Shown: positions 7,567 to 16,368 of the stretch, piece after piece
Position numbering within the stretch: the stretch's first letter is position 1
How the letters are laid out: each line of letters starts with the position of its first letter
Assembly: GCA_010672925.1 (NCBI GenBank)
Contig: JAAHFP010000009.1
Span: 55,615-119,614 of the forward strand
DNA: 64,000 nucleotides
DNA from: Symploca sp. SIO1C2
GTDB taxonomy: Bacteria; Cyanobacteriota; Cyanobacteriia; Cyanobacteriales; Coleofasciculaceae
Reading direction: 5' to 3'
Translations under genes and position numbers: made by a program
The notes under the pieces: model-generated
Seen by the model: only the letters and a program-made list of their open reading frames with translations
Told to the model about the DNA's origin: nothing
Database searches by the model: none

Positions 7567-8217
7567 TTACTCTTCAGTATCAGAGGATTCTTTTTCTGTA
7601 TCCAAGGACTCTTCATCAGTTGTAGACTCTTCAGAATCCTCAGTATCTTCCTTAGACTCTTCCCATTCTGACATAGGACGGTTTATTGCATATTTAAAGT
7701 CTATTGGTACTAACAGAACCGACAGTTCCTCAGACTTCTGCTTCGATGGATCTACCTGAGCATATAAGAAACTTTCATTAAAGTCTGGTTTACCTAAAGC
7801 TAGTTTATATACTTTTTCCCCTTCGAGCTCAACTTCTATCGTGGCAGATGGTTGGTCTAAACCATACTCCTTAAGCTTATCAGCAGTAGCAGAGATAGTG
7901 CGATCGCTTTCTCCCTTGGCTAGCAAGTTCAACAAAAAGGAGACAGCAGCATCATTAGCTAGAGTATTTTTGGGCTTTTTCATCTGCCAACCCAACTCTG
8001 GATTACTGAACCGGTCAAATTGCAAAGTTTCGTCATCGGTATAGATAATTACCGATTGAATCTCGTCTTCTTCAAAAGCAAAAATTGGTTGCTTCGTACT
8101 TTTCGCAGCTTCTCGCTGAGGAGCACCCTTAATTTCGTAGAAATAAACAAAACTCCCTAGTAAGATAGCTGAGATAAATAAAATTAGAGTTGTTCGCTGT
8201 AGTTTGAGAATTGGCAT
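7567..8217 (-). CDS. DUF4340 domain membrane-anchored protein
   Basis: A 216-residue protein with one N-terminal membrane helix (residues ~7-24), then a DUF4340-type soluble domain (DEIQSVIIYTDDETLQFDR, LGWQMKKPKNTLAND, LKEYGLDQPSATIEV, YKLALGK) and a very acidic Ser/Glu/Asp tail from residue ~185. DUF4340 proteins are usually encoded with GldG-type proteins and an ABC ATPase and permease, as here with the upstream GldG gene. A longer start at 8301 would add residues translated from GGGAATT repeats, so MPILKLQRTTLILF is chosen. It probably works with GldG on the cell envelope; the molecular activity is unknown. Confidence 0.75.
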   Translation of the reverse strand: MPILKLQRTTLILFISAILLGSFVYFYEIKGAPQREAAKSTKQPIFAFEEDEIQSVIIYTDDETLQFDRFSNPELGWQMKKPKNTLANDAAVSFLLNLLAKGESDRTISATADKLKEYGLDQPSATIEVELEGEKVYKLALGKPDFNESFLYAQVDPSKQKSEELSVLLVPIDFKYAINRPMSEWEESKEDTEDSEESTTDEESLDTEKESSDTEE

Positions 8218-8220
8218 TTG

Positions 8221-8393
8221 GCATTTGTTGTTTGTTGTTTGTTGTTTGAGGATCGAGAATTGGGAATTGGGAATCGGGAATTGGGAATTGAGAATTGTCA
8301 ATATCTCCCTTGTCTCCCCATCTCCTCAGCTCCCTCAGCTTCCCCAGCTCCCCCAGCTCCCTCAGCTCCCTCAGCTCCCACACTCTCCAAACC
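8221..8393. repeat. Heptamer and nonamer tandem repeats
   Basis: The gap between the GldG and DUF4340 genes holds TTTGTTGTTTGTTG repeats, GGGAATT heptamers (about 8250-8295) and CAGCTCCCT nonamers (8318-8385). Confidence 0.85.
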
Positions 8394-10115
8394 CTACCGG
8401 CGTCGCCACCAAATTAACCCTGCTGTGGTAAATCCAAATAAGGGTACAAACAATAGTGCACTCCAAGCTAGTGCTGCTGTTTGTCCCTGAGATAGGTTAA
8501 TACGACGATTTTTCTGTTCTTTGGGACGAATGGAAAAAGCTTCTTCTTCTTGATTGCTTAACCAAGCAACAGAATTGAGAAATACATCACTATTGAGTTG
8601 TTGCTCAAACCAACCATTAGTAGCGAAATCAGAATTACCAAAAACCACTAATCGCGATTCAGCATCCTTTTCTTGATCATTAGTTTCGGCAGATGTTTCT
8701 GCATCCTCCTCAATAAAAGCTTCCGGTTCTTCCGGCTGATCAGGCGTTTCTTCCTCTTCAGCTTCCCCATCACTAGGCTTTGGTTCTGATTCCCCCTCTT
8801 GGGAGTTGGGTGAGTCAGGAACAGCATTTTTTGGCTCTGCTTTCTTAGAATTAGGAGCGGCATCTGTGGCTGGACGACTTAAGGCTACACCTAAATTGAG
8901 AGGACCCTGGCTATCGCTTTCAGGGTTAAAATCTAATGGTTGTTTTTCTGGCTCACTTTCTGCCCAAGTTTCCTCATTGGTAATAACTAAAGGCGTTTTT
9001 TCTACACCTTCGACAGGTATTGTCTCTACAGAACGAGCCAGAGGATATAAAGAAAACTGTTGAAGAAAATCTTGGGTGATGGGATGAGCACCATAGTTGT
9101 AAACAATGGATGTTGCTAAGCCAAAACCATTCAGCTGACCAGAAGGGTCGATGACTATTCTATCATCCAATCCTACACCCCAGTCTGCTAGTAAGTCATC
9201 TAGTCCAGGATTAGTATCTGGATTTAACATGACCAACAAGCTACCACCCTGGGAAAGATAAGCTTCTAAAGTTTGTATTTCTGCCTCAAACAATGGTTCC
9301 TTGGGACTAGCAATAACTACCACTGAAGCATCTTGGGGAATTTCCGACTGCTGAGCTAAGTTGAGGATTTCTACCGTAAAATTTTTGTTCTTGAGGGCAT
9401 CTACTGCTTGTAAGAGCCCCCCTTCTCCAGGCTCTATGGGGTTTTCTCCGTGACCTTGAAGAAAATATACTGTATCAGAGCGATCGCTTGTTAGTTTGGC
9501 AATGCCATTCGTCAGATTGATTTCTGAGAGGCGTTCGACTTCATTAACGGTTTGCAATAACTGTCGCTCGGAGCCATACTCTAGGTACACTTCTCCTATG
9601 GACTGAGCGTCAAATTTTTGAGCTAGGTCTAGTTCTTCCTGAAGATCAACAAACTCAAACTCTAAATTGTCACTATACTTACGGTAATTTTCTAGTAATC
9701 TGCGGTCAGCTGGGTTAGGATTAGGGTTAAATACCACAACATTTAGGGGCTGCTCTAAACTTTCCACCATCCGCTGAGAAAGAGGGGAAAGAGTGAACAG
9801 CTGATTATCGGTTAAGTCTACCTGTACTCCAGAACGAACTGCTAGAAAGTTAACTAGTCCTAGAATTACTAATACTGAAAAAGTCGCAATAAAGGCGTTT
9901 GTCCCTACTTGAGTGGACCGGCGTCCCCAAAAACCTGGTGCGAAGCTACCTAAAAATAGCAACAACAAGCCCATTAACACCATTCCTGCAATCAGTAAAC
10001 CCAAAGCTATGGATGACCAGCTACCAGACACGGCTCTAGCACCGATACCCATCAGGCTAAGCATGGGACCTAGCAACAATAGATATTTTAAATATTGCCA
10101 GTATTTCTTAATCAT
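8394..10115 (-). CDS. GldG family membrane protein
   Basis: A 573-residue protein with three N-terminal membrane helices (within residues 10-100), a large extracytoplasmic domain of the GldG/ABC_transp_aux type (LTDNQLFTLSPLSQRMVESL, VVFNPNPNP, YFLQGHGE, VVVIASPKEPL, GGSLLVMLNPDT), and a C-terminal helix followed by WWRRR. Between residues ~410 and 480 lies a highly acidic, Pro/Glu/Ser-rich insertion of likely disorder. GldG proteins partner with ABC ATPase/permease subunits in gliding and secretion systems of Bacteroidota and in uncharacterised exporters elsewhere. Neither partner is adjacent here: the upstream neighbour is a divergent peptidoglycan-binding gene. The DUF4340 gene follows 176 bases downstream and is probably co-transcribed. 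Confidence 0.82.
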   Translation of the reverse strand: MIKKYWQYLKYLLLLGPMLSLMGIGARAVSGSWSSIALGLLIAGMVLMGLLLLFLGSFAPGFWGRRSTQVGTNAFIATFSVLVILGLVNFLAVRSGVQVDLTDNQLFTLSPLSQRMVESLEQPLNVVVFNPNPNPADRRLLENYRKYSDNLEFEFVDLQEELDLAQKFDAQSIGEVYLEYGSERQLLQTVNEVERLSEINLTNGIAKLTSDRSDTVYFLQGHGENPIEPGEGGLLQAVDALKNKNFTVEILNLAQQSEIPQDASVVVIASPKEPLFEAEIQTLEAYLSQGGSLLVMLNPDTNPGLDDLLADWGVGLDDRIVIDPSGQLNGFGLATSIVYNYGAHPITQDFLQQFSLYPLARSVETIPVEGVEKTPLVITNEETWAESEPEKQPLDFNPESDSQGPLNLGVALSRPATDAAPNSKKAEPKNAVPDSPNSQEGESEPKPSDGEAEEEETPDQPEEPEAFIEEDAETSAETNDQEKDAESRLVVFGNSDFATNGWFEQQLNSDVFLNSVAWLSNQEEEAFSIRPKEQKNRRINLSQGQTAALAWSALLFVPLFGFTTAGLIWWRRR

Positions 10116-10432
10116 TTTTCACTAGTTATGGGTTACCATGATTGTTCAGCTAATAAGCAATTTTCCAATAACTTCAGATCTACAGAAGTAGTAACTATCT
10201 GAGTTCTCTAGAAGTGGACTACTGATCTAAGAACCTAGTGCAGCAGGCATGAAAATAACCCACCAGTTGAAAAAGAAAGCTTGCTACAAAAGCTTTCTTC
10301 CCTCCTGCCTCCAGTCCCCCTCCTGGGAGGGGTTAGGGGTGGGTTTGCCTCCTGCCTTCTTGCACTAGTGTATCGGTATTTTGTCACGCTCTCAGCCAGA
10401 CTAGCCAGAAAAAGTCACAGCGGTAAAAAATT
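10116..10432. other. Divergent intergenic region with a 42-nt repeat
   Basis: The region between the divergent GldG and peptidoglycan-binding genes must hold both promoters; none stands out. Positions 10304-10345 are a 42-base GC-rich repeat (containing CCCCCTCCTGGGAGGGG) that recurs identically inside the coding sequence of the NRPS-PKS gene at 36187-36228. Confidence 0.7.
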
Positions 10433-11521
10433 ATGGAAACTCTTGCGTATATTCATCTTGCTTTAGCCGATGAGGTTCTCACCGGTGTTGGCTTACCTGA
10501 GAAGGTAGACTGGCGCAAGTTTTCCAGTCAAGCTTTGATTTATCTACTGCCGGTGATTGCTGTGACTGTTGGTATCCTGGGGATGGCGAGGGATACCTTG
10601 GCACAACAGGCTAGTCGAGGGGATAGTGGTGTTGAGGTAAGGCTAATTCAACAGCGTTTACAGAAACTTCAATACTTCAATCCGGAACCAACTGGTTTTT
10701 TTGGTGGAACAACGGAGAGTGCAGTTAAGGAGTTTCAAAGAATTAACGGATTAGCAGTAGATGGTATTGTTGGTCAAGAAACAGAAGCAGTACTGTTCGG
10801 GCAAGTATTGCCACCTAAGCCTCCTGATAAGAGAACTATACTACGAAGAGGCGATCGCGGCAGTGATGTTACGCAGCTTCAGGAATGGTTAACAGAGATT
10901 AATCTTAATCCGGGTTCAATTAATGGTTTCTACGGCTCACAAACTGAATCCGCCGTTAGACAGTTTCAGGCAGCAAGGGGGTTACTTGTTACTGGTGTTG
11001 CTAATGAGGGAACTCAGCGAGAATTACAGACAGTCATTAATATCATAAGAGAGCCTAGACCCAATGAAAATGCGGAGATTGTTAATACAGGGAGAACTGG
11101 ACTACGGAAAGGTGATAGGGGTGAGGATGTTGCACAGCTTCAGGAATGGTTAACATACGTTGGCTTTAATCCAGGTTGGATTGATGGTGTCTACGGATCA
11201 CAAACCCAAAGAGCTGTTATTCAGTTTCAGACAGCAAATAATTTACCTGTTACAGGCGTTGCTGATGAATGGACTCTGCGAGAGTTAGAAGAGCGGATTG
11301 ATAGAATAGATCCGCCAGATGAAAGGCGCTATGTGGTAATTGTACCAGGTGATTACAGTACATTGGCACAAGTACAAGACTACTTCCCAAATGCTAGATG
11401 GAATGATGATAGAAGAGGTGGATATGTAGACGCTGGTTCATTTGAAAACCGCAATGAAGCTGAAAGTTGGTCTTACTTTTTGCGAGCGAATGAATTGAAT
11501 GCACGAGTTGCTTATTTTTGA
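10433..11521 (+). CDS. Peptidoglycan-binding protein with C-terminal SPOR-like domain
   Basis: This 362-residue protein has an N-terminal hydrophobic segment (~35-52), then three PG_binding_1 repeats (~63-125, ~135-200, ~222-285). The repeats show patterns such as GDRGSDVTQLQEWL and GFYGSQTESAVRQFQ. The C-terminal ~65 residues (YVVIVPGDYSTLAQVQDYFP to RVAYF) look like a SPOR-type fold. Both domain types bind cell-wall glycans. The product is probably anchored in the inner membrane and binds septal or general peptidoglycan. There is no catalytic domain, so it is a structural or targeting protein. Repeats 2 and 3 are more alike than either is to repeat 1. Confidence 0.82.
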   Translation: METLAYIHLALADEVLTGVGLPEKVDWRKFSSQALIYLLPVIAVTVGILGMARDTLAQQASRGDSGVEVRLIQQRLQKLQYFNPEPTGFFGGTTESAVKEFQRINGLAVDGIVGQETEAVLFGQVLPPKPPDKRTILRRGDRGSDVTQLQEWLTEINLNPGSINGFYGSQTESAVRQFQAARGLLVTGVANEGTQRELQTVINIIREPRPNENAEIVNTGRTGLRKGDRGEDVAQLQEWLTYVGFNPGWIDGVYGSQTQRAVIQFQTANNLPVTGVADEWTLRELEERIDRIDPPDERRYVVIVPGDYSTLAQVQDYFPNARWNDDRRGGYVDAGSFENRNEAESWSYFLRANELNARVAYF

Positions 11522-11728
11522 ACTATGAATTAACCACAAAGACATCAAGGAAGAAATTGTTAGTGCGATCGCAAAAGAATTTATCAGTTAATGCTGTGAA
11601 TAAAATTAGATAAATTTGTAGGGGCGGGTTTTGTATTTAAATCGTATTAACATGCGTCAAAATTCGATATAAACCCGCCCTTACATGAACTGCAACCTTA
11701 GTCATCTAAAGATGGCTGGATCTATTAA

Positions 11729-11836
11729 AGATTTAATTACCAAGACGGCGGAACATTCTTCCACGTCAAAATAAAAGGCATAGTATACCGTGGTACATCT
11801 GGGTATTGGGGATTACAGATAACGCCTGGACATTAG
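11729..11836 (+). pseudogene. Possible 3' remnant of a coding sequence
   Basis: A 35-codon open stretch without a start codon reads RFNYQDGGTFFHVKIK and continues GIVYRGTSGYWGLQ to a TAG. The composition is protein-like (Gly, Tyr, Trp, Val) and unlike the repeat-derived frames nearby. It is closed upstream by a TAA. It may be the tail of a degraded gene; the family is not recognised. Confidence 0.3.
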
Positions 11837-11881
11837 CTATCAAGACGATATTATAGGAGAATTGCGTTCAATTTTTAGAGT

Positions 11882-11958
11882 TATAGCAGTCGCCAGGGCG
11901 GTTAAGACATTTCTCAAGTAAGGCAAGTTAGTTAACAAGGGGCTTAAGCCCCTTGTCT
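11882..11958. repeat. TATAGCAG inverted-repeat element, copy 2 (right-truncated)
   Basis: The left end (TATAGCAGTCGCCAGGGCG) and the central AAGGGGCTTAAGCCCCTT palindrome match the copy at 4254-4339. The right end is absent: the element stops at the stop codon of the minus-strand gene ending at 11959. Confidence 0.7.
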
Positions 11959-14184
11959 TTAGCGTCGCCGCAACCAGCGCCAAACCCGTAGAGCAAACTC
12001 TTCTAATCTCAACATGGTGGAGTCTAGCCATCCTAATATTTGTTCTAGGGGATGCTTAACATATCCTGTGGAAGATGCTTCCGTATCAATCCATTCTGAT
12101 GCTGGTTGTTGATTCTTCTTTGCAAGGTTCTTTTCAGGAGCCTCTATCGGCAGTATTGCTGATGGTGGGTTAACATCTTCATTGCTTAGAGCAAGTTTCT
12201 GTTGAGGAGTTGGAGTGGGAACCTTCTGTTTTTTGTTTTTTGCTTTCTGCCTGCTGGGAACAAAGTAATTTCCTGGTTTCACAGGCATTTTACTGCCGAA
12301 AGCTTCCGGTAATTGAGCTGTAGATGTGGCATTCTCCCCTGAGTCAAAGGGGGTGGGATTGGTGGGAGGTACGTCTTGCTTGCCAAATAAATCTTCTAAA
12401 GTGAGCCAGGGGTCTGGTTCAATTTCTGGTACTACTGAGTTAGGAGAATTTACCACTGGGGGTAGGGAGGTAGCAGAAACTCCTGGAGGATTAACGGAAG
12501 TTGACAGTTGCTGTAGAGTTATCGTCCAAGGTAAATGGGAGCCACTTTTACCAAAAAAGTATTCCACCGCAGCATAAATTAAGGCTTGAATCTTAGCTTT
12601 AATAGTTTGAGGCTCTTCCAAAGCTGGTCCTACTGGAGGTAATAAGTTAGGATCATTCCCTGCTAGGCGATTAGTTTCTCCAGTTGACAGTTGTTGAGTC
12701 GTTTGTGCCTGGGATAAATTCGAGCTTTCTTTACCAAAAAAGTATTCCACCGCAGCGTAAATTAAGGCTTGAATCCTAGCTTTAATAGTTTGAGGCTCTT
12801 CCAGAGTTTGTCCTACTGGAGGTAATAAGTTAGGATCATTCCCTGCTAGGCGATTAGTTTCTCCAGTTGACAGTTGTTGGGTAGTTTGTGTTTGGGATAA
12901 ATTCGGGCTTTCTTTACCAAAAAAGTATTCCAAAGCAGCGTAAATTAGGTCTCTAATCCTAGTTTTGAGAGTTTGAGTCTCTTCAGGAGATACCGGTGAG
13001 TCCCCTAATGTCCTCAATTGCTGTTGTAGCTTTTGCAACAGTTGGTAAGTGCGTTCCCGCAGTACGATAACTACTTCTGTACCAGGTACTAATTGATGTG
13101 ATTCTAGTTCAGCAGCTCTGTGATCAAGGAAAGCTAGTGCTTTTGGTGGTAAGAGTCGTAAAATGATTACTTGTTCATTGGCTTCTGGTAAGGACGAATC
13201 TGGTTGAGGCTGGCTGGGAGAAAGTTGAGTTGGCTCAGGTAAAATAGTGATGCTACAAGCAAGCTGTGATTCTCCGAAAAGATTAGCCGCGATCGCTACA
13301 GGACTAGTTTGTATCCAAGCCATTAACTGCCAGAAAAGTTTCACTGGTGGCAACAGACGAGGTTGAACAAAACTAACGAAGGTACGGGGAGCCAATTGAA
13401 TATTTGATGATAGCTCTAAACGTCGTTGACGTAGTAAGTTAGCTACCTCCCAGCTGATCTTAGCTGAAAGTTTTTGCTGCTGCTCAAGGGTCAACACCTC
13501 CAAAACCTGATTCTGAGCCGCAACTAGCACTAGATTACGGTTAGATAACAGAGTTGCGACTCCTTGAATTGTTGTTTGTTGTTGGTTGTTTGTTGTTGGT
13601 TGTTTGTTGTTGGTTGTTGGTGGTTTGGGAATTGTCTCTTCGTCTTCCTTGTCTCCCTTGTCTTCCTTGTCTTCCTTGTCTCCCTTGTCTTCCTTGTCTC
13701 CCTTGTCTTCCTTGTCTCCCTTGTCTTCCTTGTCTTCCTTGTCTTCCTTGTCTTCCTTGTCTTCCTTGTCTTCCTTGTCTCCCTTGTCTTCCTTGTCTCC
13801 CTTGTCTTCCTTGTCTCTTTTTCCCTGTGTCACCGCTTCTCCTTCTCCCCCCATCTCCCCATCTCCCCATCTCCCCATCTCCCCAACTTCCCCTAGCACT
13901 TGCTGAATCGGAGAATCAGCTGCTGGAAGCGTTTCCTGTGGCTGAGTTTGGGAGCGGGGAAAGGATTTTAATCGAATCTTTGCTGGTGATAAGATTTGGC
14001 GTGCTATTGATAGACTCGCTTGAGTCAGCAGGTAAAAAGGGTAAAGTAAGATTTGCACTCCCCAAACAGCTGCAACTTTTACATTCCTTAATACCCGATT
14101 CGTTTGAGTCGTCAGTCGAAGAGATTGCCGGTTAAGAAAATTGAATAATCTGCTGCGATAGGGACTGTTTGCAGGAGAAGGCAT
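11959..14184 (-). CDS. Large hypothetical protein with tandem 61-aa repeats
   Basis: A 741-residue protein not assignable to a known family. Residues ~1-75 are basic and hydrophobic and could attach to membrane. Residues ~115-185 are a low-complexity KED/GDK tract translated from the nonamer array at 13640-13820. A globular region follows (~190-400). Then come three copies of a segment like QALIYAAVEYFFGK, the first two as 61-residue tandem repeats with nearly identical DNA at 183-base spacing (for example 12550 and 12733). The C-terminus ends VWRWLRRR. I choose ATG at 14184 (MPSPANSPYRSR) over an upstream TTG at 14211. The gene has its own promoter by position. Function unknown. Confidence 0.65.
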   Translation of the reverse strand: MPSPANSPYRSRLFNFLNRQSLRLTTQTNRVLRNVKVAAVWGVQILLYPFYLLTQASLSIARQILSPAKIRLKSFPRSQTQPQETLPAADSPIQQVLGEVGEMGRWGDGEMGGEGEAVTQGKRDKEDKGDKEDKGDKEDKEDKEDKEDKEDKEDKGDKEDKGDKEDKGDKEDKEDKGDKEDEETIPKPPTTNNKQPTTNNQQQTTIQGVATLLSNRNLVLVAAQNQVLEVLTLEQQQKLSAKISWEVANLLRQRRLELSSNIQLAPRTFVSFVQPRLLPPVKLFWQLMAWIQTSPVAIAANLFGESQLACSITILPEPTQLSPSQPQPDSSLPEANEQVIILRLLPPKALAFLDHRAAELESHQLVPGTEVVIVLRERTYQLLQKLQQQLRTLGDSPVSPEETQTLKTRIRDLIYAALEYFFGKESPNLSQTQTTQQLSTGETNRLAGNDPNLLPPVGQTLEEPQTIKARIQALIYAAVEYFFGKESSNLSQAQTTQQLSTGETNRLAGNDPNLLPPVGPALEEPQTIKAKIQALIYAAVEYFFGKSGSHLPWTITLQQLSTSVNPPGVSATSLPPVVNSPNSVVPEIEPDPWLTLEDLFGKQDVPPTNPTPFDSGENATSTAQLPEAFGSKMPVKPGNYFVPSRQKAKNKKQKVPTPTPQQKLALSNEDVNPPSAILPIEAPEKNLAKKNQQPASEWIDTEASSTGYVKHPLEQILGWLDSTMLRLEEFALRVWRWLRRR
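13640..13820. repeat. Coding nonamer tandem repeat
   Basis: About 20 units of CTTCCTTGT/CTCCCTTGT lie in frame inside the gene at 11959-14184 and encode KED and GDK triplets on the minus strand. Open frames on the other strands here are shadows of the array. Confidence 0.9.
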
Positions 14185-14658
14185 AGTCTTCAGGGGGAGC
14201 AGGGGTAACAAGAAAGCTGCAAGGGGTAAGGTTTATAGTATCTGCTTTTTTGTTTATTGTTAACTGGTGGATTATTTTCAATACCGACTGGGCTAAATCG
14301 GATTAGTTGGAAACATCAAGCTAATAGAACCAACTACAGTGAAAGAGTACTTAATTGCCTCCACCAACTAGGCTAAATTGAGACCTTGCATAATTCTCGA
14401 TAACCCGCAAACAAGGGGCTTGAGCCCCTCGTTGCATAGGACTGGGTAGAGAGATGACTGTCCACAAAACATGGACTTGAGCTATTAGCCGTTGAGTTTG
14501 GACTCTGAGCGGGTTTTGGAGCTTGTTGAGAATGGTGCAAGAGACTTAACAAGGGGATGGCAGCCCCCTGTCTAATAGACTGTACAGATATCCCTAATAT
14601 CTAGGGCTTGCTAAGCTTCTCATGCCAAATCCGGTTTTTAGATAAAGTAAAAATTTAT
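14185..14658. other. Intergenic region with degenerate inverted repeats
   Basis: No gene is seen. CAAGGGGCTTGAGCCCCT (about 14411-14428) is a degenerate form of the palindrome in the TATAGCAG elements. GACTTGAGCTATTAGCCG at 14474-14491 matches the inner inverted pair of the element at 4960-5277. Loose inverted ends near 14384 and 14543 suggest another decayed element. Confidence 0.5.
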
Positions 14659-14994
14659 TCAAAGTCCCCCAGGATTGGGAGATTTCGGGGGCGGAAGAAA
14701 GTCAAATAACTCTAACAATCCAATGGTTCCTACAAAAAAAGTATAAGTGCCGTAGACTATTGGTACTTTATTGTAAGCAGAAGCATAATAAGCCGCTACA
14801 ACTCCTTCAATTAAATGAGCACTAATGGCAAAACGCTCAATCCCAAAAATAAACTTGGCAATACTTGGCATATTGCTGTGGGTTAGTATGGCGTAAATAT
14901 TCCCTAACTCCAAGCCAATACCACCGGAAATGAGTAGGACAGAAGTAACTTTGATGAGAAACACCACATATTTAGTTGGAAACCCTAACTTCAT
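14659..14994 (-). CDS. Small membrane protein of unknown function
   Basis: A 111-residue, strongly hydrophobic protein with three or four predicted membrane helices (about residues 8-32, 43-68, 78-97) and a Pro-rich C-terminus (FLPPPKSPNPGGL). It has no signal peptide-like cleavage site and no motif I recognise. It lies alone between a repeat-rich gap and a divergent DUF1400 gene 109 bases away. The ATG follows AATGAA without a clear ribosome-binding site. Likely a real small integral membrane protein. Confidence 0.6.
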   Translation of the reverse strand: MKLGFPTKYVVFLIKVTSVLLISGGIGLELGNIYAILTHSNMPSIAKFIFGIERFAISAHLIEGVVAAYYASAYNKVPIVYGTYTFFVGTIGLLELFDFLPPPKSPNPGGL

Positions 14995-15103
14995 TTCATT
15001 AATTTAACTCAGTAATTAAAATATAGGAATGGAGAATTTAGAATTTAGAATTGATGGGTTTAAATATCTCCTTACTCCCTGTTGCCTTTTTTATTAAACA
15101 AGA

Positions 15104-15688
15104 ATGTCCTACCATCTCTCTTTACCATTACGTTTGCTCTTTACCTTCCTTGCCTCCACCAGTATCTTGGGCATCAGCATTCCGGCTAATGCGGCTCAAT
15201 CAATAGTTTTTAAGTACCTGATTCTACAGGAAACCTTATCAGTTTCGGAATTAACTACCTTTGCTGAAACAGGGGAAGTTTCCCATCACTTACAATTTTA
15301 TCTAGGAGCAACAGAAGATGACCAAGAACAAAACTCAGCACAGGTAAAGTTACGAGATGCTCTGACCCGGAAAGTTAAGATTGATGGAGTTCTCCTCTAT
15401 CGGGCACTAAACAATCCTGCGGGAGAATTGCTCCTGAATAAAGTTTCTCAGATAATTCGTACTCCCAGTAATCGAGCTAATGTACCATCTTTGCGGTCTG
15501 CCTTGGTCACTTCTGCCCTAGAAGATAATCAAATTACCCTGCTGGAAGTTTTGCAGAACTATCCGACCTCAGAAGTCGTGGTTGAGGGGGAGCGGTTAGT
15601 TGAGGCTGTTGAAGAATTGAACAACATGAGCCAAACTATTGAAAAATTAAAAGGTGTTATCGATAATTTACCCGATATTAGTATATAA
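15104..15688 (+). CDS. DUF1400 domain secreted protein
   Basis: A 194-residue protein with a Sec signal peptide (residues 1-30, cleavage after ANA). It carries the DUF1400 domain typical of cyanobacteria: SIVFKYLILQETLSVSELTT, FAETGEVSHHLQFYL, a LRDALTRKV helix, AGELLLNKVSQIIRTP and ITLLEVLQNYP. DUF1400 is often the N-terminal part of larger alpha/beta hydrolases; here it stands alone with no catalytic domain after it. The protein is expected in the periplasm. Role unknown. The gene is monocistronic and divergent from the small membrane protein gene. Confidence 0.8.
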   Translation: MSYHLSLPLRLLFTFLASTSILGISIPANAAQSIVFKYLILQETLSVSELTTFAETGEVSHHLQFYLGATEDDQEQNSAQVKLRDALTRKVKIDGVLLYRALNNPAGELLLNKVSQIIRTPSNRANVPSLRSALVTSALEDNQITLLEVLQNYPTSEVVVEGERLVEAVEELNNMSQTIEKLKGVIDNLPDISI

Positions 15689-15892
15689 TATCCGAAACTC
15701 TGATGTAGGAGCAAAGCATTTGAATTGTATAACTTGGGTTTGAGGCAATTTTCAACAATGATCGTACCTGTCATGTAGTGCGTTACCGAAGGGTATACAC
15801 ACCTTACAATAGGTACATTCTTTCATAGAAAATTACCTTACCAATAAATTATCGCCCAAATGCTTTACTCTCGGACAATTTGAACACACGTC

Positions 15893-16096
15893 CTAGTAAG
15901 CCAAAGTTTCTAAAGTTTCCCTAAGATAACGACGCACCAGGGCATCCAAATTATCGCTTGTCAGTTGGTCCTCGACTGGGTGCTCAATTTGCCAGCGCTC
16001 AAATCCTGAACTAGAAGCGATCGCTTGCTTAAGACTTTCCCAAATTTGGCTGTCTTCAGAAAATGGACTGGATTTGGAAATAGTTGAATTTGTCAT
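15893..16096 (-). CDS. Conserved cyanobacterial small hypothetical protein
   Basis: A 67-residue soluble protein with segments (IWESLKQAIASSSGFERWQ and VRRYLRETLETLAY) of the kind seen in a recurrent family of short cyanobacterial proteins of unknown function. There is no membrane segment and no cysteine. The gene ends 204 bases from the convergent DUF1400 gene. The start is the only ATG, with a weak AGGTCTG upstream. Confidence 0.6.
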   Translation of the reverse strand: MTNSTISKSSPFSEDSQIWESLKQAIASSSGFERWQIEHPVEDQLTSDNLDALVRRYLRETLETLAY

Positions 16097-16191
16097 ACAG
16101 ACCTCTTAGGTTTTTTTACTAGGATAGCTCAGCTAATTTTTACAGACTGTGTTTTACGCAACATCTTAGAAACGGGTCTCTGGTAATACTA

Positions 16192-16305
16192 ATATCAAGC
16201 TCGGTTGAATACTTACAATTTGGTTGCAGCAAGGCAGAGGACAGAAGAGAAGAAAAAAGGTTGTAAGTTAGAAAGGAATTATCACTGTTTATCCGAACTT
16301 GATAT
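16192..16305. repeat. ATATCAAG..CTTGATAT element (114 bp)
   Basis: Terminal inverted repeats ATATCAAGCTCGG and CCGAACTTGATAT bound a purine-rich interior with AAGGCAGAGGACAGAAG. The same ends and interior layout occur at 62873-63001, and a right half at 1261-1340. No coding capacity; non-autonomous. Confidence 0.8.
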
Positions 16306-16368
16306 AAATCCAATAAACTAACTCACAGCTTACCGTTGGCTGTTGCCTAGCGTTACATCTCCTTGAGC

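Larger units (their letters stand above)
11522..11958. other. Intergenic region with repeats and a gene remnant
   Basis: Positions 11617-11687 hold a GGGGCGGGTTT...AAACCCGCCC inverted-repeat element like that at 449-518. Positions 11729-11836 look like the remnant of a coding sequence (listed separately). Positions 11882-11958 are a right-truncated copy of the TATAGCAG element. Confidence 0.6.

Noticed and set aside
13640-13820. Regularly repeated sequence considered as a CRISPR array
   Set aside because: Units are 9 bases with no spacers and no cas genes nearby; the same holds for the other tandem arrays.
13541-14135. Leu/Pro/Cys- and Gly/Arg/Gln-rich frames on both strands
   Set aside because: They are shadows of the in-gene nonamer repeat; only the KED/GDK frame continues into globular sequence at both ends.
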